A stretch of DNA of 64,000 nt from Membranihabitans marinus (GTDB taxonomy: Bacteria; Bacteroidota; Bacteroidia; Chitinophagales; Saprospiraceae), in the NCBI RefSeq assembly GCF_019802045.1, contig NZ_JAHVHU010000006.1, forward strand, positions 62,001 to 126,000, given 5' to 3'. The notes beneath the pieces were generated by a model. It saw only the letters and a program-made list of their open reading frames with translations, did no database searches and was not told the DNA's origin. Positions 1 to 9,567 of the stretch are shown one piece after another. Each line of letters opens with the position of its first letter. Position 1 is the first letter of the stretch. Made by a program: the position numbers and the translations under genes.

Positions 1-592
1 CGTCCGGAAAGATACCAAAATGCGGTTTTCAAATCCTACCACCTTTATGGCTGCCCGAAAAGAACTCGTAGAAGAATCTTTTCCAGGTGATATTGTAGGA
101 TTGTATGATCCTGGTAACTTCAAGATTGGTGATGCACTGACAGACGGCGAAGTTTTACACTTCAAAGGGATTCCACGATTTTCTCCCGAACTTTTCCGTA
201 TGGTTATCAATAAAGATCCATTGCGTTTCAAACAGTTGGACAAAGGGATCCGGCAGCTGATGGATGAGGGGGTAGCTCAATTGTTTACGCAAGTTATGGG
301 AAATCAAAAGGTCATAGGTACTGTTGGAGCGCTCCAATTTGACGTCATCAAATACCGGCTGGAACATGAATATGGAGCGAACTGTGACTACCATCAGGTC
401 AATATTCACAAAGCCATATGGCTCGAAATCCTGGATAAAGAAGAATTTCGGGACTTTGAAAAACGAAAAATGAAAGACCTGGCTTACGATAAAGACGAAC
501 AACTTGTCTATCTCCCCGAAACGGCCTGGGCATTGCAAATGGCCCGGGACAATTATCCGGGAATCAAATTTCATGAGACCTCGGAGTTTTAG
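1..592 (+). CDS. prfC: Peptide chain release factor 3, C-terminal part (truncated by window edge)
   Basis: RF3 is the translational GTPase that removes RF1/RF2 from the ribosome after peptide release. The frame is open from base 2, so the start and the GTPase domain lie outside the window. What remains is the last ~197 residues, matching the RF3 C-terminal domains: RKDTKMRFSNPTTFMA, then PGDIVGLYDPGNFKIGD, FKGIPRFSPELFRMV, the GALQFDVIKYRLEHEYG block, and a tail ending in YPGIKFHETSEF. The spacing of these blocks agrees with E. coli RF3 as I remember it. The gene ends at TAG 590-592 and is followed by a G-rich stretch without a clear terminator. The family call is secure; only completeness cannot be judged. 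Confidence 0.95.
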   Translation, partial: VRKDTKMRFSNPTTFMAARKELVEESFPGDIVGLYDPGNFKIGDALTDGEVLHFKGIPRFSPELFRMVINKDPLRFKQLDKGIRQLMDEGVAQLFTQVMGNQKVIGTVGALQFDVIKYRLEHEYGANCDYHQVNIHKAIWLEILDKEEFRDFEKRKMKDLAYDKDEQLVYLPETAWALQMARDNYPGIKFHETSEF

Positions 593-790
593 GTTTTTAG
601 GGCGCCCCGAAAGATCGAGGCTTTTAGGAGTTAGGACGCTGCGCTTTTAGGGCACCGGTCTGATTCATAGCCATTGAGCAAAATTTAGTGATTCTCGTTC
701 ATGGTCTATCTAGCCACGGTCTGCGGTCCACCCTCCACGATCTTCGGCCTTTCACCTTTCCTCTAACACCTTTGCCTCCTTACTACCTTA

Positions 791-2644
791 TCAAAAATGA
801 TGATTGGCCCCGATGGCCAGATGGCTGGAACGGAATTTATCCAGGTTGTAACCAATTCCGCGTCCTTTCAACCAAATATCATGTGAAAATCGCAGGTTGA
901 TGCTCGTTTTTTTATTGACATTTATATCCATACCGGCACTAAGTCGTCCTGAAAAATAGGAGTTAATTTCAAAAGGACCATTGTGCAACAATCCATTGGA
1001 GGGTTTATTCGATTTGGAACTATATCCAGATGCCTGATTCAGAGTTTCCGTACTGTAATTCGCCAGGGGTACAAAACGCCCTGCGATCCCCCCACTAAAG
1101 TACATGCGAATGGCAGGTAAATTCACAACATTGTAGCCGATTTCAACCGGGAGTGTCACGATCGAAAGATCATTCGTATTGCTAAGCCCGTCGTACTTCA
1201 TCCTCAGGTAATCGCCACCCAGGGAACCAAACATATCCTGATATTGAATTTTATACCGGAAATACATGCCTGCATTCAATGTGGGTACACTGATTGGCTC
1301 CTGATTTAGCAACAAATAATCCTGGACTTCTACATTTGTTGCATCAGCCAACACACCTACCTCCATACTGCTGTGGATACGGGGTCGAATCACCTGAAAA
1401 ACAGGAATGCTATTGAGAATACTGTCCGACGACTTCGTTGTCAATAAGCTGATGTCCCGAACCGCGAGTCGTGGGGAAGTTTGATTCAGCAGTTTGAGAG
1501 ATTCTTCATACTCAATCAGGGGGGCCGGTGAAGTAAGCTGCGGAGTTATACCAGCCTGGTTCTTTTTATCATAATTCGCACTCAATTTCACCAGATTCTT
1601 ATCATACTCATAGAAAACGTGCGTATCCTCAGGCAGGGGCAGCTTCATCACCTGCTCTGATTCTTTTTTAGTATCTAAAGCGTAATTTGTAGTGGCTGAC
1701 TGTACCGCGTAATTATTATCGGCATTTCTAGCAGAGGACGCACTTTTGGATGCAGCACCAGAGATACTTTGATCAGAATTCATCACTAAAGGATCATCGA
1801 CATGGTCTGAATTTCCGATCAATTGATCGTGCTCCTGTGAAACATGGTGATCTTTCTTTATTCCATGGTGTGAAGCCGGGTCTTGGGTCAGAATATCCGA
1901 ACTTTCCTTCTCGGTTGAATTCGTTTTCGTTTGTCGGAATTCTTCAAAATTCTCAGTCAGATTATTCCTACGATCTCCCTTTCTGTGATAATCACTGTAT
2001 AGATTTGTCAACTGAATCAGAAGTATGAGAATCGCAGCTGCTTCGATCACCTTCATCATGATTAATCTCGGTCTGTCATTCAGTTGGTCAAGCCGGGAAG
2101 ATAACATGTGCCAATGGTCTTCCTTCCAAGTTGATTCCGGAAGCCCCGTGATCGCATCGCCAATGGCTTGATCAAATTCTTGATCAAGGTCCCTGTTCAA
2201 ATCATCCACGCGGGATTCAAAAGCACTCCAGGGCGCAGCTCCCCATGCACCTGCAGGAATACTTTCCAAAGCATCCCCGATCGTCTGATCAAATTCCCGA
2301 TCCACGTCATCGAGACGTGAGGACATCCTGTTCCACTGGCCCGATCCCCAAGTGTTTTCTGGAATAGTATCCAACGCTTCCCTGATCGATTGATCAAATT
2401 CTCGATCCAGTTCTATATTAAGATCATCAAGCCGTGTTTCGAAAGAGGCCCAATCAGACGGACTTTCATTGTATTCCATACCAGCGAGCATCGTCCCAAA
2501 ATCCATTTCCAAGTCTGCATCATCTGTTAATGGAACCGCTTGTTCTATCTCGAGCAAATCATAAAACACTGCCCAATCCGGCGCCATCGGAGCCACATAA
2601 TTCTCCAGTGCTGTTTTTATGATATGATCAAATCTCGTTCGCAT
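791..2644 (-). CDS. Membrane-anchored anti-sigma-like protein with N-terminal repeats and a C-terminal outer-membrane beta-barrel-like domain
   Basis: 617 residues. Residues 1-190 are acidic, with four imperfect ~37-residue repeats, each with a W-x(2,3)-F/M-x(2)-R-L/V-D-D/Q core (near residues 65-75, 104-113, 139-149, 177-187) and intervening FDQ-I-x-DAL-x-IP motifs. One strongly hydrophobic segment lies at about 196-214 (AAAILILLIQL). A low-complexity Ser/Asn/Asp linker follows. The last ~200 residues alternate like a PorT-type outer-membrane barrel and end in an aromatic residue (ANHHF). The start overlaps the sigma-factor stop by one base (TAATG), so the two genes are translationally coupled. 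I infer an anti-sigma role from the coupling and topology; no classical zinc-binding anti-sigma motif is visible. It could instead be a scaffold unrelated to sigma control. Confidence 0.6.
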   Translation of the reverse strand: MRTRFDHIIKTALENYVAPMAPDWAVFYDLLEIEQAVPLTDDADLEMDFGTMLAGMEYNESPSDWASFETRLDDLNIELDREFDQSIREALDTIPENTWGSGQWNRMSSRLDDVDREFDQTIGDALESIPAGAWGAAPWSAFESRVDDLNRDLDQEFDQAIGDAITGLPESTWKEDHWHMLSSRLDQLNDRPRLIMMKVIEAAAILILLIQLTNLYSDYHRKGDRRNNLTENFEEFRQTKTNSTEKESSDILTQDPASHHGIKKDHHVSQEHDQLIGNSDHVDDPLVMNSDQSISGAASKSASSARNADNNYAVQSATTNYALDTKKESEQVMKLPLPEDTHVFYEYDKNLVKLSANYDKKNQAGITPQLTSPAPLIEYEESLKLLNQTSPRLAVRDISLLTTKSSDSILNSIPVFQVIRPRIHSSMEVGVLADATNVEVQDYLLLNQEPISVPTLNAGMYFRYKIQYQDMFGSLGGDYLRMKYDGLSNTNDLSIVTLPVEIGYNVVNLPAIRMYFSGGIAGRFVPLANYSTETLNQASGYSSKSNKPSNGLLHNGPFEINSYFSGRLSAGMDINVNKKTSINLRFSHDIWLKGRGIGYNLDKFRSSHLAIGANHHF

Positions 2645-3201
2645 TACCTGTCCGGTCTTAAGTGGTGTAACATTTCTTTTAACTTTGAACGGGCTTTTAC
2701 CAAATTGGATCGGGAGGTACTTTCCGAGATTTCGAGTCTTTCAGCGATTTCACGGTGGGAGTATCCCTCGACCACATACAGGTTGAACACCGTTCTGTAA
2801 GTTGGCGTCAATTGTTGTACAGCTGTAAGTATTTCCTTTTCGGTTACCTGTTCGATGGCACTGGGTTGATCGTTTTCCACATCATAAGCCTGATCGATGG
2901 ATTCGGTTCGTCGTCGAGCCATTTTTCTATAATGATCGATCGCCGTATTCACCATAATCCGTCTGATCCAACTAAATAGAGAAGTGCCCGGTTTATATTT
3001 TCCAATATACCGAAACACTTTTATAAATCCATCGTGTAAGATATCCAGTGCTTCTTCCTCGGTTTTAGAATACCGGATACATACACCCATCATTTTGCCA
3101 TAATAGGCTTCATAGATGATCTTTTGTGCCCATTTTTCTCTGCGCACACAAGCTTTAATAATGGATTCTTCGTTGTGATCAAGAGTCAGTGCAACATCCA
3201 T
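2644..3201 (-). CDS. ECF-type RNA polymerase sigma factor
   Basis: 185 residues, normal size for an extracytoplasmic-function sigma-70 factor, which directs RNA polymerase to a small regulon. Region 2 is clear at about residues 50-92 (DILHDGFIKVFRYIGKY, then FSWIRRIMVNTAIDHYRK). Region 4 is at about 130-178, with the helix-turn-helix HREIAERLEISESTSRSNL. The gene is divergent from parC, with a 184-base gap between them. It is coupled by TAATG to the downstream membrane protein, the usual sigma/anti-sigma order in Bacteroidota. Family assignment is very safe; target genes cannot be read from this window. Confidence 0.93.
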   Translation of the reverse strand: MDVALTLDHNEESIIKACVRREKWAQKIIYEAYYGKMMGVCIRYSKTEEEALDILHDGFIKVFRYIGKYKPGTSLFSWIRRIMVNTAIDHYRKMARRRTESIDQAYDVENDQPSAIEQVTEKEILTAVQQLTPTYRTVFNLYVVEGYSHREIAERLEISESTSRSNLVKARSKLKEMLHHLRPDR

Positions 3202-3385
3202 TGTGGTAAGGAATTTCCTTACAAATTACTAATAAAAAAACGAACAAACTATACCCTCTGCTGCCTTAACGGTAAAATAACACCACCCCTTCTACTATAA
3301 AAGACCAAATCTACTTTGTAAATTTGCAAATCATTTTATATATGCGTTATATACTACACTTTGAATCACAACACATTAAGAATAA

Positions 3386-6013
3386 ATGGCAGAAGAGAAG
3401 AGCAACGGATCGACAGTGATCGGATTGGATGGAATGTATGAGAATTATTTTCTGGATTATGCTTCATACGTCATTTTGGAACGAGCCATTCCCACGATTG
3501 AAGATGGCCTAAAGCCAGTTCAACGGAGAATTTTGCATGCTATGTTTCAGATGAATGACGGCCGTTTTCATAAAGTGGCCAATATTATCGGCCAAACCAT
3601 GCAATACCACCCGCATGGCGATGCGGCCATCGGCGATGCACTGGTGAAGCTGGGCCAAAAAGACCTCCTAATCGACCAACAGGGCAACTGGGGAAACATC
3701 GCTACAGGTGACGCGGCATCGGCGCCCCGGTATATTGAAGCCCGCCTTTCTCACTTTGCGCTGGAAGTAGCCTTCAATAAGCACATTACCGATTGGCAAC
3801 TCAGCTACGACGGGCGAAACAAAGAACCAATACAGTTGCCGATGAAATTTCCATTGCTGCTCGCGCAAGGTGCAGAGGGAATTGCGGTGGGGCTGTCCAC
3901 CCGAATTATGCCGCACAATTTCAATGAGCTGATCGATGCATCAATCAAAATATTACAGGACAAAAGTTTCACCATTTATCCGGATTTTCAGACGGGTGGA
4001 TACCTGGACATCACAGACTACAATCACGGAGAACGAGGCGGCCGGATCAAAGTCCGGGCCAGGATTGAGAAGCAAGATAAGAACACGCTGGTCATCAAAG
4101 AAATCCCGTACGGCACCACGACATCATCGCTGATTGACTCGATATTAAAAGCCAACGACAAAGGAAAAATAAACATCAAAAAGATCACGGATAACACTGC
4201 CAAAGAAGTGGAAGTGGTCATTGATTTGGCGTCCGGTCAATCACCCGAGCTTACGATTGAAGCACTCTATGCCTTTACGTACTGCGAAGTATCCATTTCT
4301 CCCAATGCGTGTGTTATCGTCGACGATAAGCCGATGTTCCTGGATGTCCGGGAAATCCTGCGTCGTTCGACCATGCACACAAAAGCCCTGATGCGTGCCG
4401 AATTGAAAATTCAGGAAAAGGAATGGCTTGATAAGTACCATTTTGCCTCCCTGGAGAAAATATTTATCGAAAACCGGGTTTATCACGAAATCGAGGAGGC
4501 CGAAACCTGGGAAGCCGTGTTGGAGATCATTGACGCCGAAATGCGGAAATACATCGCAGAGCCTGACGAAGAGATTCTACCCGGTGACGATCGACTGGTT
4601 CTGGCTCGACCCTTTATCCAGGATGACATCCTGCGGCTGACCGAGATCAAGATCAAGAAAATATCCAAGTACAACAAATTTAAAGCCGAAGAAGCCATTC
4701 AGGCGCTTCAGGATGAGATCGATAAGACGCGGCATCACCTGGCACACCTGACCGAATACTGCATCGATTATTTCACACATCTAAAGGATAAATACGGAAA
4801 GGACCGGCAACGACGCACCAAAATCACCACGTTTGGAGAGATTGAAATACAGCAAGTAGTGGCCAACAATGCCAAACTGTACGTCAATTATGAAGAAGGC
4901 TTTATCGGATCCGGACTTAAGAAAGCCACCTTTATCCGGGATTGCTCGGATATTGATGATGTGATCGCATTTCGAAAAGACGGTCATTTTCAGGTGAGCA
5001 AAATCGATGACAAAGTATTCATGGGTAAAGACATTCTCCATGCAGACATTTGGTACCGCGGAGATGAACGGACCACCTATCACATGGTGTATTTGGACGG
5101 CAAATCCAAAAGAACGTACATCAAGCGTTTTCAGGTCAAGGCGTTGACCCGGGACCGGGAGTACGACCTCACCAAGGGAACCAAAGGATCGCGCGTATTG
5201 TATTTTTCTGTGCACCCCAATGGTGAATCAGAAGTCATCAAAGTCACGTTGTCGAGCAATACCAGGGCGCGTAAGAAGGTGTTTGAATTTGACTTTGGAG
5301 ATCTGGATATCAAAGGACGTCGGGCCAATGGAAACATCCTCACCAAATATGCGGTGCGGAAAATAGAACACAAAGAAACGGGCGGCTCAACCCTCGAAGC
5401 ACTCAAGGTCTACATGGACAATGCAACCGGACAGCTCAATATGGAAGAACGGGGCCGATTTGTCGGCGAGTTTGAAGGCGCAGACCAGCTGATCGTCATT
5501 CATAAAGACGGTAGTTATGAATTATTGGATTTTGATCCGAATCTTCGTCTGCCCGTTGAAAGTGTGCATACCGTAGCCCGGTTTGAACCGGAAATCATCT
5601 GGAACGTGGTCTACTACGAAGGAAGTAAGAAATGGACCATGGTGAAGCGGTTCCAAATCGAGACATCCACAACCAGTCAACGCTTCCCATTCCTGACCGA
5701 GCATCGATCGACCAAGTTGTTACTAATCACTCCCGAATCCAAAACCAAGGTCATGTATCGGGATGGAGAGAAAAATGAAGAGGAATTTGTGTTCGAAGAA
5801 TTCATCGATGTCAAAGGGTGGAAAGCATTAGGGAATAAGTTGGATGAAAGCAAGGTGAAAATTATTGAGGTTGAGGTTCCGGATATCGCGGAGGATGACG
5901 AGGGCGCCGAAGCTTCAAAGGACAAGGAAGGTGAGGATAAGGATGAATTTTCACCCGGTGATACAGTAGACCTTCAGGTAAAAAAAGGGGGACAGGGGGA
6001 TTTGTTTGATTGA
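3386..6013 (+). CDS. parC: DNA topoisomerase IV subunit A (type IIA topoisomerase)
   Basis: 875 residues. It is the DNA-breakage subunit of topoisomerase IV, which unlinks daughter chromosomes. The N-terminus DYASYVILERAIPTIEDGL is the canonical GyrA/ParC start. The catalytic tyrosine is Tyr115 in APRYIEARLS. The quinolone-determining segment reads YHPHGDAAIGDAL, so alanine (residue 80) replaces the usual serine. The C-terminal half is a divergent beta-pinwheel region, then a Glu/Asp/Lys-rich tail from about residue 825. Length and divergence fit the Bacteroidota ParC type rather than GyrA. ATG 3386 lies just after an AATAA leader with no Shine-Dalgarno. No parE is adjacent. Calling it ParC rather than GyrA rests on recall of the family. 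Confidence 0.93.
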   Translation: MAEEKSNGSTVIGLDGMYENYFLDYASYVILERAIPTIEDGLKPVQRRILHAMFQMNDGRFHKVANIIGQTMQYHPHGDAAIGDALVKLGQKDLLIDQQGNWGNIATGDAASAPRYIEARLSHFALEVAFNKHITDWQLSYDGRNKEPIQLPMKFPLLLAQGAEGIAVGLSTRIMPHNFNELIDASIKILQDKSFTIYPDFQTGGYLDITDYNHGERGGRIKVRARIEKQDKNTLVIKEIPYGTTTSSLIDSILKANDKGKINIKKITDNTAKEVEVVIDLASGQSPELTIEALYAFTYCEVSISPNACVIVDDKPMFLDVREILRRSTMHTKALMRAELKIQEKEWLDKYHFASLEKIFIENRVYHEIEEAETWEAVLEIIDAEMRKYIAEPDEEILPGDDRLVLARPFIQDDILRLTEIKIKKISKYNKFKAEEAIQALQDEIDKTRHHLAHLTEYCIDYFTHLKDKYGKDRQRRTKITTFGEIEIQQVVANNAKLYVNYEEGFIGSGLKKATFIRDCSDIDDVIAFRKDGHFQVSKIDDKVFMGKDILHADIWYRGDERTTYHMVYLDGKSKRTYIKRFQVKALTRDREYDLTKGTKGSRVLYFSVHPNGESEVIKVTLSSNTRARKKVFEFDFGDLDIKGRRANGNILTKYAVRKIEHKETGGSTLEALKVYMDNATGQLNMEERGRFVGEFEGADQLIVIHKDGSYELLDFDPNLRLPVESVHTVARFEPEIIWNVVYYEGSKKWTMVKRFQIETSTTSQRFPFLTEHRSTKLLLITPESKTKVMYRDGEKNEEEFVFEEFIDVKGWKALGNKLDESKVKIIEVEVPDIAEDDEGAEASKDKEGEDKDEFSPGDTVDLQVKKGGQGDLFD

Positions 6014-6109
6014 TGGGTATAGGGTATTGGGTGTTGGTCGTTGGGGCTCTGTTTTGGTAGTTGGTTATTGGTTAGGATTTCCATATGAAGTATGAAGTCA
6101 CTTTGGACG

Positions 6110-6196
6110 ATGGCACTTCCAAATCCTCCATACAATCGGCTTCCTCCGTAGGCGGACAGGTACGAATCGCCCGTGATTGGCTGCGATTTGGAAGCG
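6110..6196. repeat. Short palindromic repeat, family B (partial copy)
   Basis: The outer arms are inverted: ATGGCACTTCCAAATC on the left and GATTTGGAAGCG on the right, with ACGAATCGCC between them. The same landmarks in the same order occur in the full-length palindrome at 33167-33340. I take this as a shorter or decayed member of that family. Confidence 0.5.
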
Positions 6197-6359
6197 TAGG
6201 CAATTTATTCTATGCTTTGCTAGAAAATGGGGTTTTTTCCTGGCAGTGACGTCCCCAAAGGGACTCAATAACTAATAACTCACTCATCCAGGGTCTCACG
6301 ACCCAGGCTATGAGCTACCGTCCGACAAGCGGACTTTTTGAGTGGATATCCAAACTCTA

Positions 6360-6525
6360 CTAGTGTTCTGTTTTATAAGTTATGTGGAATAATTCTGAGG
6401 TCATTTTCGTGCTAGTCAAGGCGTCAATACATAGCCATAGTGGGGGTTAAGGCGAGGTTTTGCAACGCAGGATAGCACAAAAAGGGGCCAGAATTAACCA
6501 GAATAATTTATGAAACGGAGGGCCC
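6360..6525. repeat. Imperfect long palindrome related to the CTAG-bounded family
   Basis: It begins CTAGTGTTCTG. The left arm (TTATAAGTTATGTGGAAT onward) pairs with the reverse complement of the right end (TTCATAAATTATTCTGG). The centre carries CATAGCCATAG, shared with the four closer copies at 13164, 13328, 20278 and 33004. Sequence outside the centre has diverged, so membership of the same family is tentative. The right boundary is approximate. Confidence 0.5.
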
Positions 6526-6879
6526 GTAATTGGAAACAACTACTTGTTTAACATGCATTGTCCCGGCGCTTTAGCCCGTAAATTTCGTACAATAAAGGGC
6601 TTGACAAAGTCATCCCTATAGGAAAAGCCTTGTTTAATATCATTTCAACCCAATGATGCCGAACAAGTTGGAGACAGAGCAAAGTATAGGGGAGTAATGT
6701 AGATATTTTACTTATCTTGAGTGTTCAGAAAAGAGAATTATGAAACATCAACCGACATCAATCCGGTTCAATCACTCAAACCTATCACAAGGCTCCTTCC
6801 TCTGAAAAGGATTTCACAGATGCTTACCAATGGCAATCCTTTTGAGTTTAAAGCGGCATTATTAATTCAAAATTATCCA

Positions 6880-9165
6880 TTAATCATTATTAATCCCTTT
6901 GAGTCTTTCCTCCAACGATTTCACGGTATACGGTTCGCCATCCTCGGATGGATAATTCCGGAGTTCCTTGACCAACTGGGATGACACCCTCCGGGGCGTG
7001 GAACTAAACGCATTTTTGACAAAGGAAAGGACTGCTGCGATCTCCTGATCAGAGTACTCAGTGTTATCGACCAAAGCGGGCATCACCCCCGGGAATTCAT
7101 AAGTCTCTCCATTGACTGTGACCGGCCCCTGCAATCCGTGCAGTACGATCATCACCAGCGCGCTGTCATTATCTTCCAGATACTCCGACTGGTACAGAGG
7201 CGGCGCTACACTTTCGATTCCTTTCCCGTCCTTGCCGTGACAACTGCTGCAGTTGCTTTCAAAAATCGCCAGACCACTGTTCCGACTGACCCTGGTTTTC
7301 TTACGGGCATAAAACGCTTTGTTCGCATCGATTTTCTGCATCACATCATTCAGATAAGAAACCAATTGCTGATTTGTATCTGCCTGTTTCTTCAACGGAA
7401 TGAGTAAATCTTGCTCGTAATCATTATATTGAGACAGCGCCATGTTGAGGGCATAATTTTGATTTGGCAAAGACAGTCGATCCAAAATATTTGCGAGAAA
7501 TTCGACCGCTTCATCGCTCCCCGCCGCAAGATGCCGGGTCGCTGCTGCCCAGTAAATCAGATTCTTTTCGGAAAGGAGACTTTCATTCTGTCCTAGTCGC
7601 TCCTTTAGTTCCATGAACCACTCTGAATGCGCCGTAGTCAGGTATTTGATCGCATGCGGCAGATAATAGCCATTTCTTTGGACAGCAAAATCCAAAACGA
7701 GCTCCTTGTCCAGCGCACCGAGGCCTTCCAGGGTCCAAAAAGCGTGTAGGGGAACATAATCCGCCACATCTTCACTGATCAGAAGTTCTTTCAACGGGTC
7801 AACCAAATCCATGGGCTGATCCTCTACGATCTTCCGCTGCGCATAAAGTCGTTGCCATAAATTGGGGTGTTGGAGTAAATCAATCCGGTTCGCATCAGCG
7901 ACCACAGGAATTCCTTCCCCTCGGCTGTTTTTCGGTAAAATGCGAAGGATACGCCCCATGTCCAGCACGGTATCCAACCCTTCTTTTTCATATTCTCGAC
8001 GTAGATAATTGGTCAGGTAGGTCTTGTGCTGAATAATTCCGCGGTGCATATCCACTACATAGATCAATCCATCCGGACCGGTCTGAAGAATCACCGGCCG
8101 GAACGCCTGATCCGTTGATATGATAAATTCACTATCCGGGTAATATTGTTCACCGGTAATCTCAACCCCTTCCCGGTCAATTCTATTTCGCTTGACGAGA
8201 TTCGCCTCCGGACCGCCCACGAAGCTGTTGTTCTTAAAAGCGCCGTTATACTGATCCCCCATGTAAAGTAATGGACCCGAAGCGGAGGTAAATTTACGAA
8301 GCTTTTGGGTCGTCGAATCCAACACCCCTTTCATATACCCCCGGTTCACGGCCGTAAATTGCAAGGGGTACACACGCTGGTCGTTCACTATATTCTTACT
8401 GACACCAGGTGGATAGGCCAGGTTTTTATTTTGATCCAGCAATCCCGGTAAGAAATAATCACCCTGAAACTGATTGGAGTTATTGTTGTAATACAATATC
8501 CCGTAATCATCCTGGGTCAACCCCCATTGTCCCCGACTAAAAATATAGTCCTTCTCCCATGTCCGGTTACGATACCGGTAACGCGCATTACCTTCGGAAT
8601 TATAGATCCAATTATCAATATTATATACCAATCCATTGGGTTGGTGCTCGGCATTTCCCCCTACCGCATACACACTGTCTACGAGAACACGATCGCCGGC
8701 GACGTCATCATCTTGGATGGGTACCCACCATAAAGCCGGCGGTTCGACGTAGAGCAAGCCATCGTTCGCAAAAGCAATGGCCCGTGGCATGACCAGGCTA
8801 TCCAGAAATATTTTTTTACGATCAGCCACCCCGTTTCCATCGGTGTCCTCCAGAATAGAAATCATTCCCTTGGGCAGACTTTCCTCACTCCCGGCATAAT
8901 CAGTCATATAGCCGACCATCTCGATCACCCACATCCGGCCCACATCATCAAAAATTACATTGACTGGAGCTTCTACCTGAGGCTCTGCTGCGAAGGACTG
9001 GAGCTGATATCCATCCTTCACTTGGTAAGAACTTAGATCTACCTCTATTTCTTTACCCGGCCCACGGAGATCCTGTTCACAGGAAAAGGCCACGATAAAA
9101 AAAAGAGCTGTTGAAAAGAACGGGACAAGAGAAAAGGATAGTCGGTCAGATGGAAACATCACCAC
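6880..9165 (-). CDS. Secreted heme-binding sugar dehydrogenase-like lipoprotein (sorbosone-dehydrogenase/PVC-type with cytochrome c domain)
   Basis: 761 residues. The signal peptide ends in FIVAFSC, so the lipid-modified cysteine is Cys29. Residues ~40-400 form a beta-propeller like soluble sugar (glucose/sorbosone) dehydrogenases, with motifs such as VIFDDVGRMWVIEMVGY, HQPNGLVYNIDNWIYN and TGPDGLIYVVDMHRG. Residues ~430-600 look alpha-helical and HEAT-like. A C-terminal cytochrome c domain carries C639-S-S-C-H643 and a later methionine (PGVMPAL) as probable axial ligand. The enzyme would oxidise a sugar or polyol in the periplasm and pass electrons to its own heme; the substrate is unknown. 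It is a single gene with a 35-base gap to the tRNA behind it. The architecture resembles the 'membrane-bound dehydrogenase' family common in Planctomycetes and Bacteroidota. Confidence 0.85.
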   Translation of the reverse strand: MVMFPSDRLSFSLVPFFSTALFFIVAFSCEQDLRGPGKEIEVDLSSYQVKDGYQLQSFAAEPQVEAPVNVIFDDVGRMWVIEMVGYMTDYAGSEESLPKGMISILEDTDGNGVADRKKIFLDSLVMPRAIAFANDGLLYVEPPALWWVPIQDDDVAGDRVLVDSVYAVGGNAEHQPNGLVYNIDNWIYNSEGNARYRYRNRTWEKDYIFSRGQWGLTQDDYGILYYNNNSNQFQGDYFLPGLLDQNKNLAYPPGVSKNIVNDQRVYPLQFTAVNRGYMKGVLDSTTQKLRKFTSASGPLLYMGDQYNGAFKNNSFVGGPEANLVKRNRIDREGVEITGEQYYPDSEFIISTDQAFRPVILQTGPDGLIYVVDMHRGIIQHKTYLTNYLRREYEKEGLDTVLDMGRILRILPKNSRGEGIPVVADANRIDLLQHPNLWQRLYAQRKIVEDQPMDLVDPLKELLISEDVADYVPLHAFWTLEGLGALDKELVLDFAVQRNGYYLPHAIKYLTTAHSEWFMELKERLGQNESLLSEKNLIYWAAATRHLAAGSDEAVEFLANILDRLSLPNQNYALNMALSQYNDYEQDLLIPLKKQADTNQQLVSYLNDVMQKIDANKAFYARKKTRVSRNSGLAIFESNCSSCHGKDGKGIESVAPPLYQSEYLEDNDSALVMIVLHGLQGPVTVNGETYEFPGVMPALVDNTEYSDQEIAAVLSFVKNAFSSTPRRVSSQLVKELRNYPSEDGEPYTVKSLEERLKGINND

Positions 9166-9199
9166 GTTAGATTTTAGGGAAATTGAAGTGAACCCATAG

Positions 9200-9274
9200 T
9201 GGGTGATAGCAGACTCGAACTGCTGACCCCTGCCCTGTCAAGGCAGTGCTCTAAACCAACTGAGCTAATCACCC
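9200..9274 (-). tRNA. tRNA-Val (anticodon GAC)
   Basis: The reverse complement folds as a full cloverleaf: acceptor stem GGGTGAT/ATCACCC, D-arm TAGCTCAGTTGGTTTAGAGCA, anticodon stem CTGCC/GGCAG around loop TTGACAG (anticodon GAC), and T-arm AGCAG-TTCGAGT-CTGCT. The discriminator base is A, and CCA is not encoded. The gene lies alone between two minus-strand protein genes. Confidence 0.95.
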
Positions 9275-9567
9275 GATTACTAATTATTTTAGCTCCTCGA
9301 TGCATTTTATGCGCCACCGTAGCCTTGGTCTTTAATCTTCATCCATTCCAAAACCTCGACTGTTCGATACCCATGCCCGCCCATTTGACGGTAGAAACAC
9401 ATCACGGATTTATTAAAACGCCTCAAAATTAAAAAAAATATTGATACTAAAAAGCATCGGCAAAACATACCCTTCAAAATCGGAAAATAAAAGTGCTGGA
9501 GATCTCCATCTGCATTGAACATTGGGTCAATTTCCACCATTTATTTATTTTTCCGAATTCCTATCGA

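Larger units (their letters stand above)
6014..6879. other. 866-base intergenic region with repeats
   Basis: No credible gene. It begins with a 7-base-phased G-rich stretch (6011-6080). It then holds a palindromic unit with ends GCACTTCCAAATC and GATTTGGAAGCG (6110-6196), a short hairpin GTCCG/CGGAC followed by five T (6320-6339), and a larger imperfect palindrome starting at CTAG (6360-6525). The remainder to 6879 shows nothing I recognise; the +ORF at 6721-6984 there runs into the 3' end of the opposite gene and looks spurious. Confidence 0.6.

Noticed and set aside
6320-6339. GTCCG/CGGAC hairpin with five T as the parC terminator
   Set aside because: It lies about 300 bases beyond the stop and the stem is only five pairs; too weak to claim.
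9307-9540. 77-residue minus-strand frame beside the tRNA gene
   Set aside because: It has a hydrophobic stretch but no family pattern; its ends lie in AT-rich spacer and the composition looks random. It could be a gene remnant, but I cannot support it.
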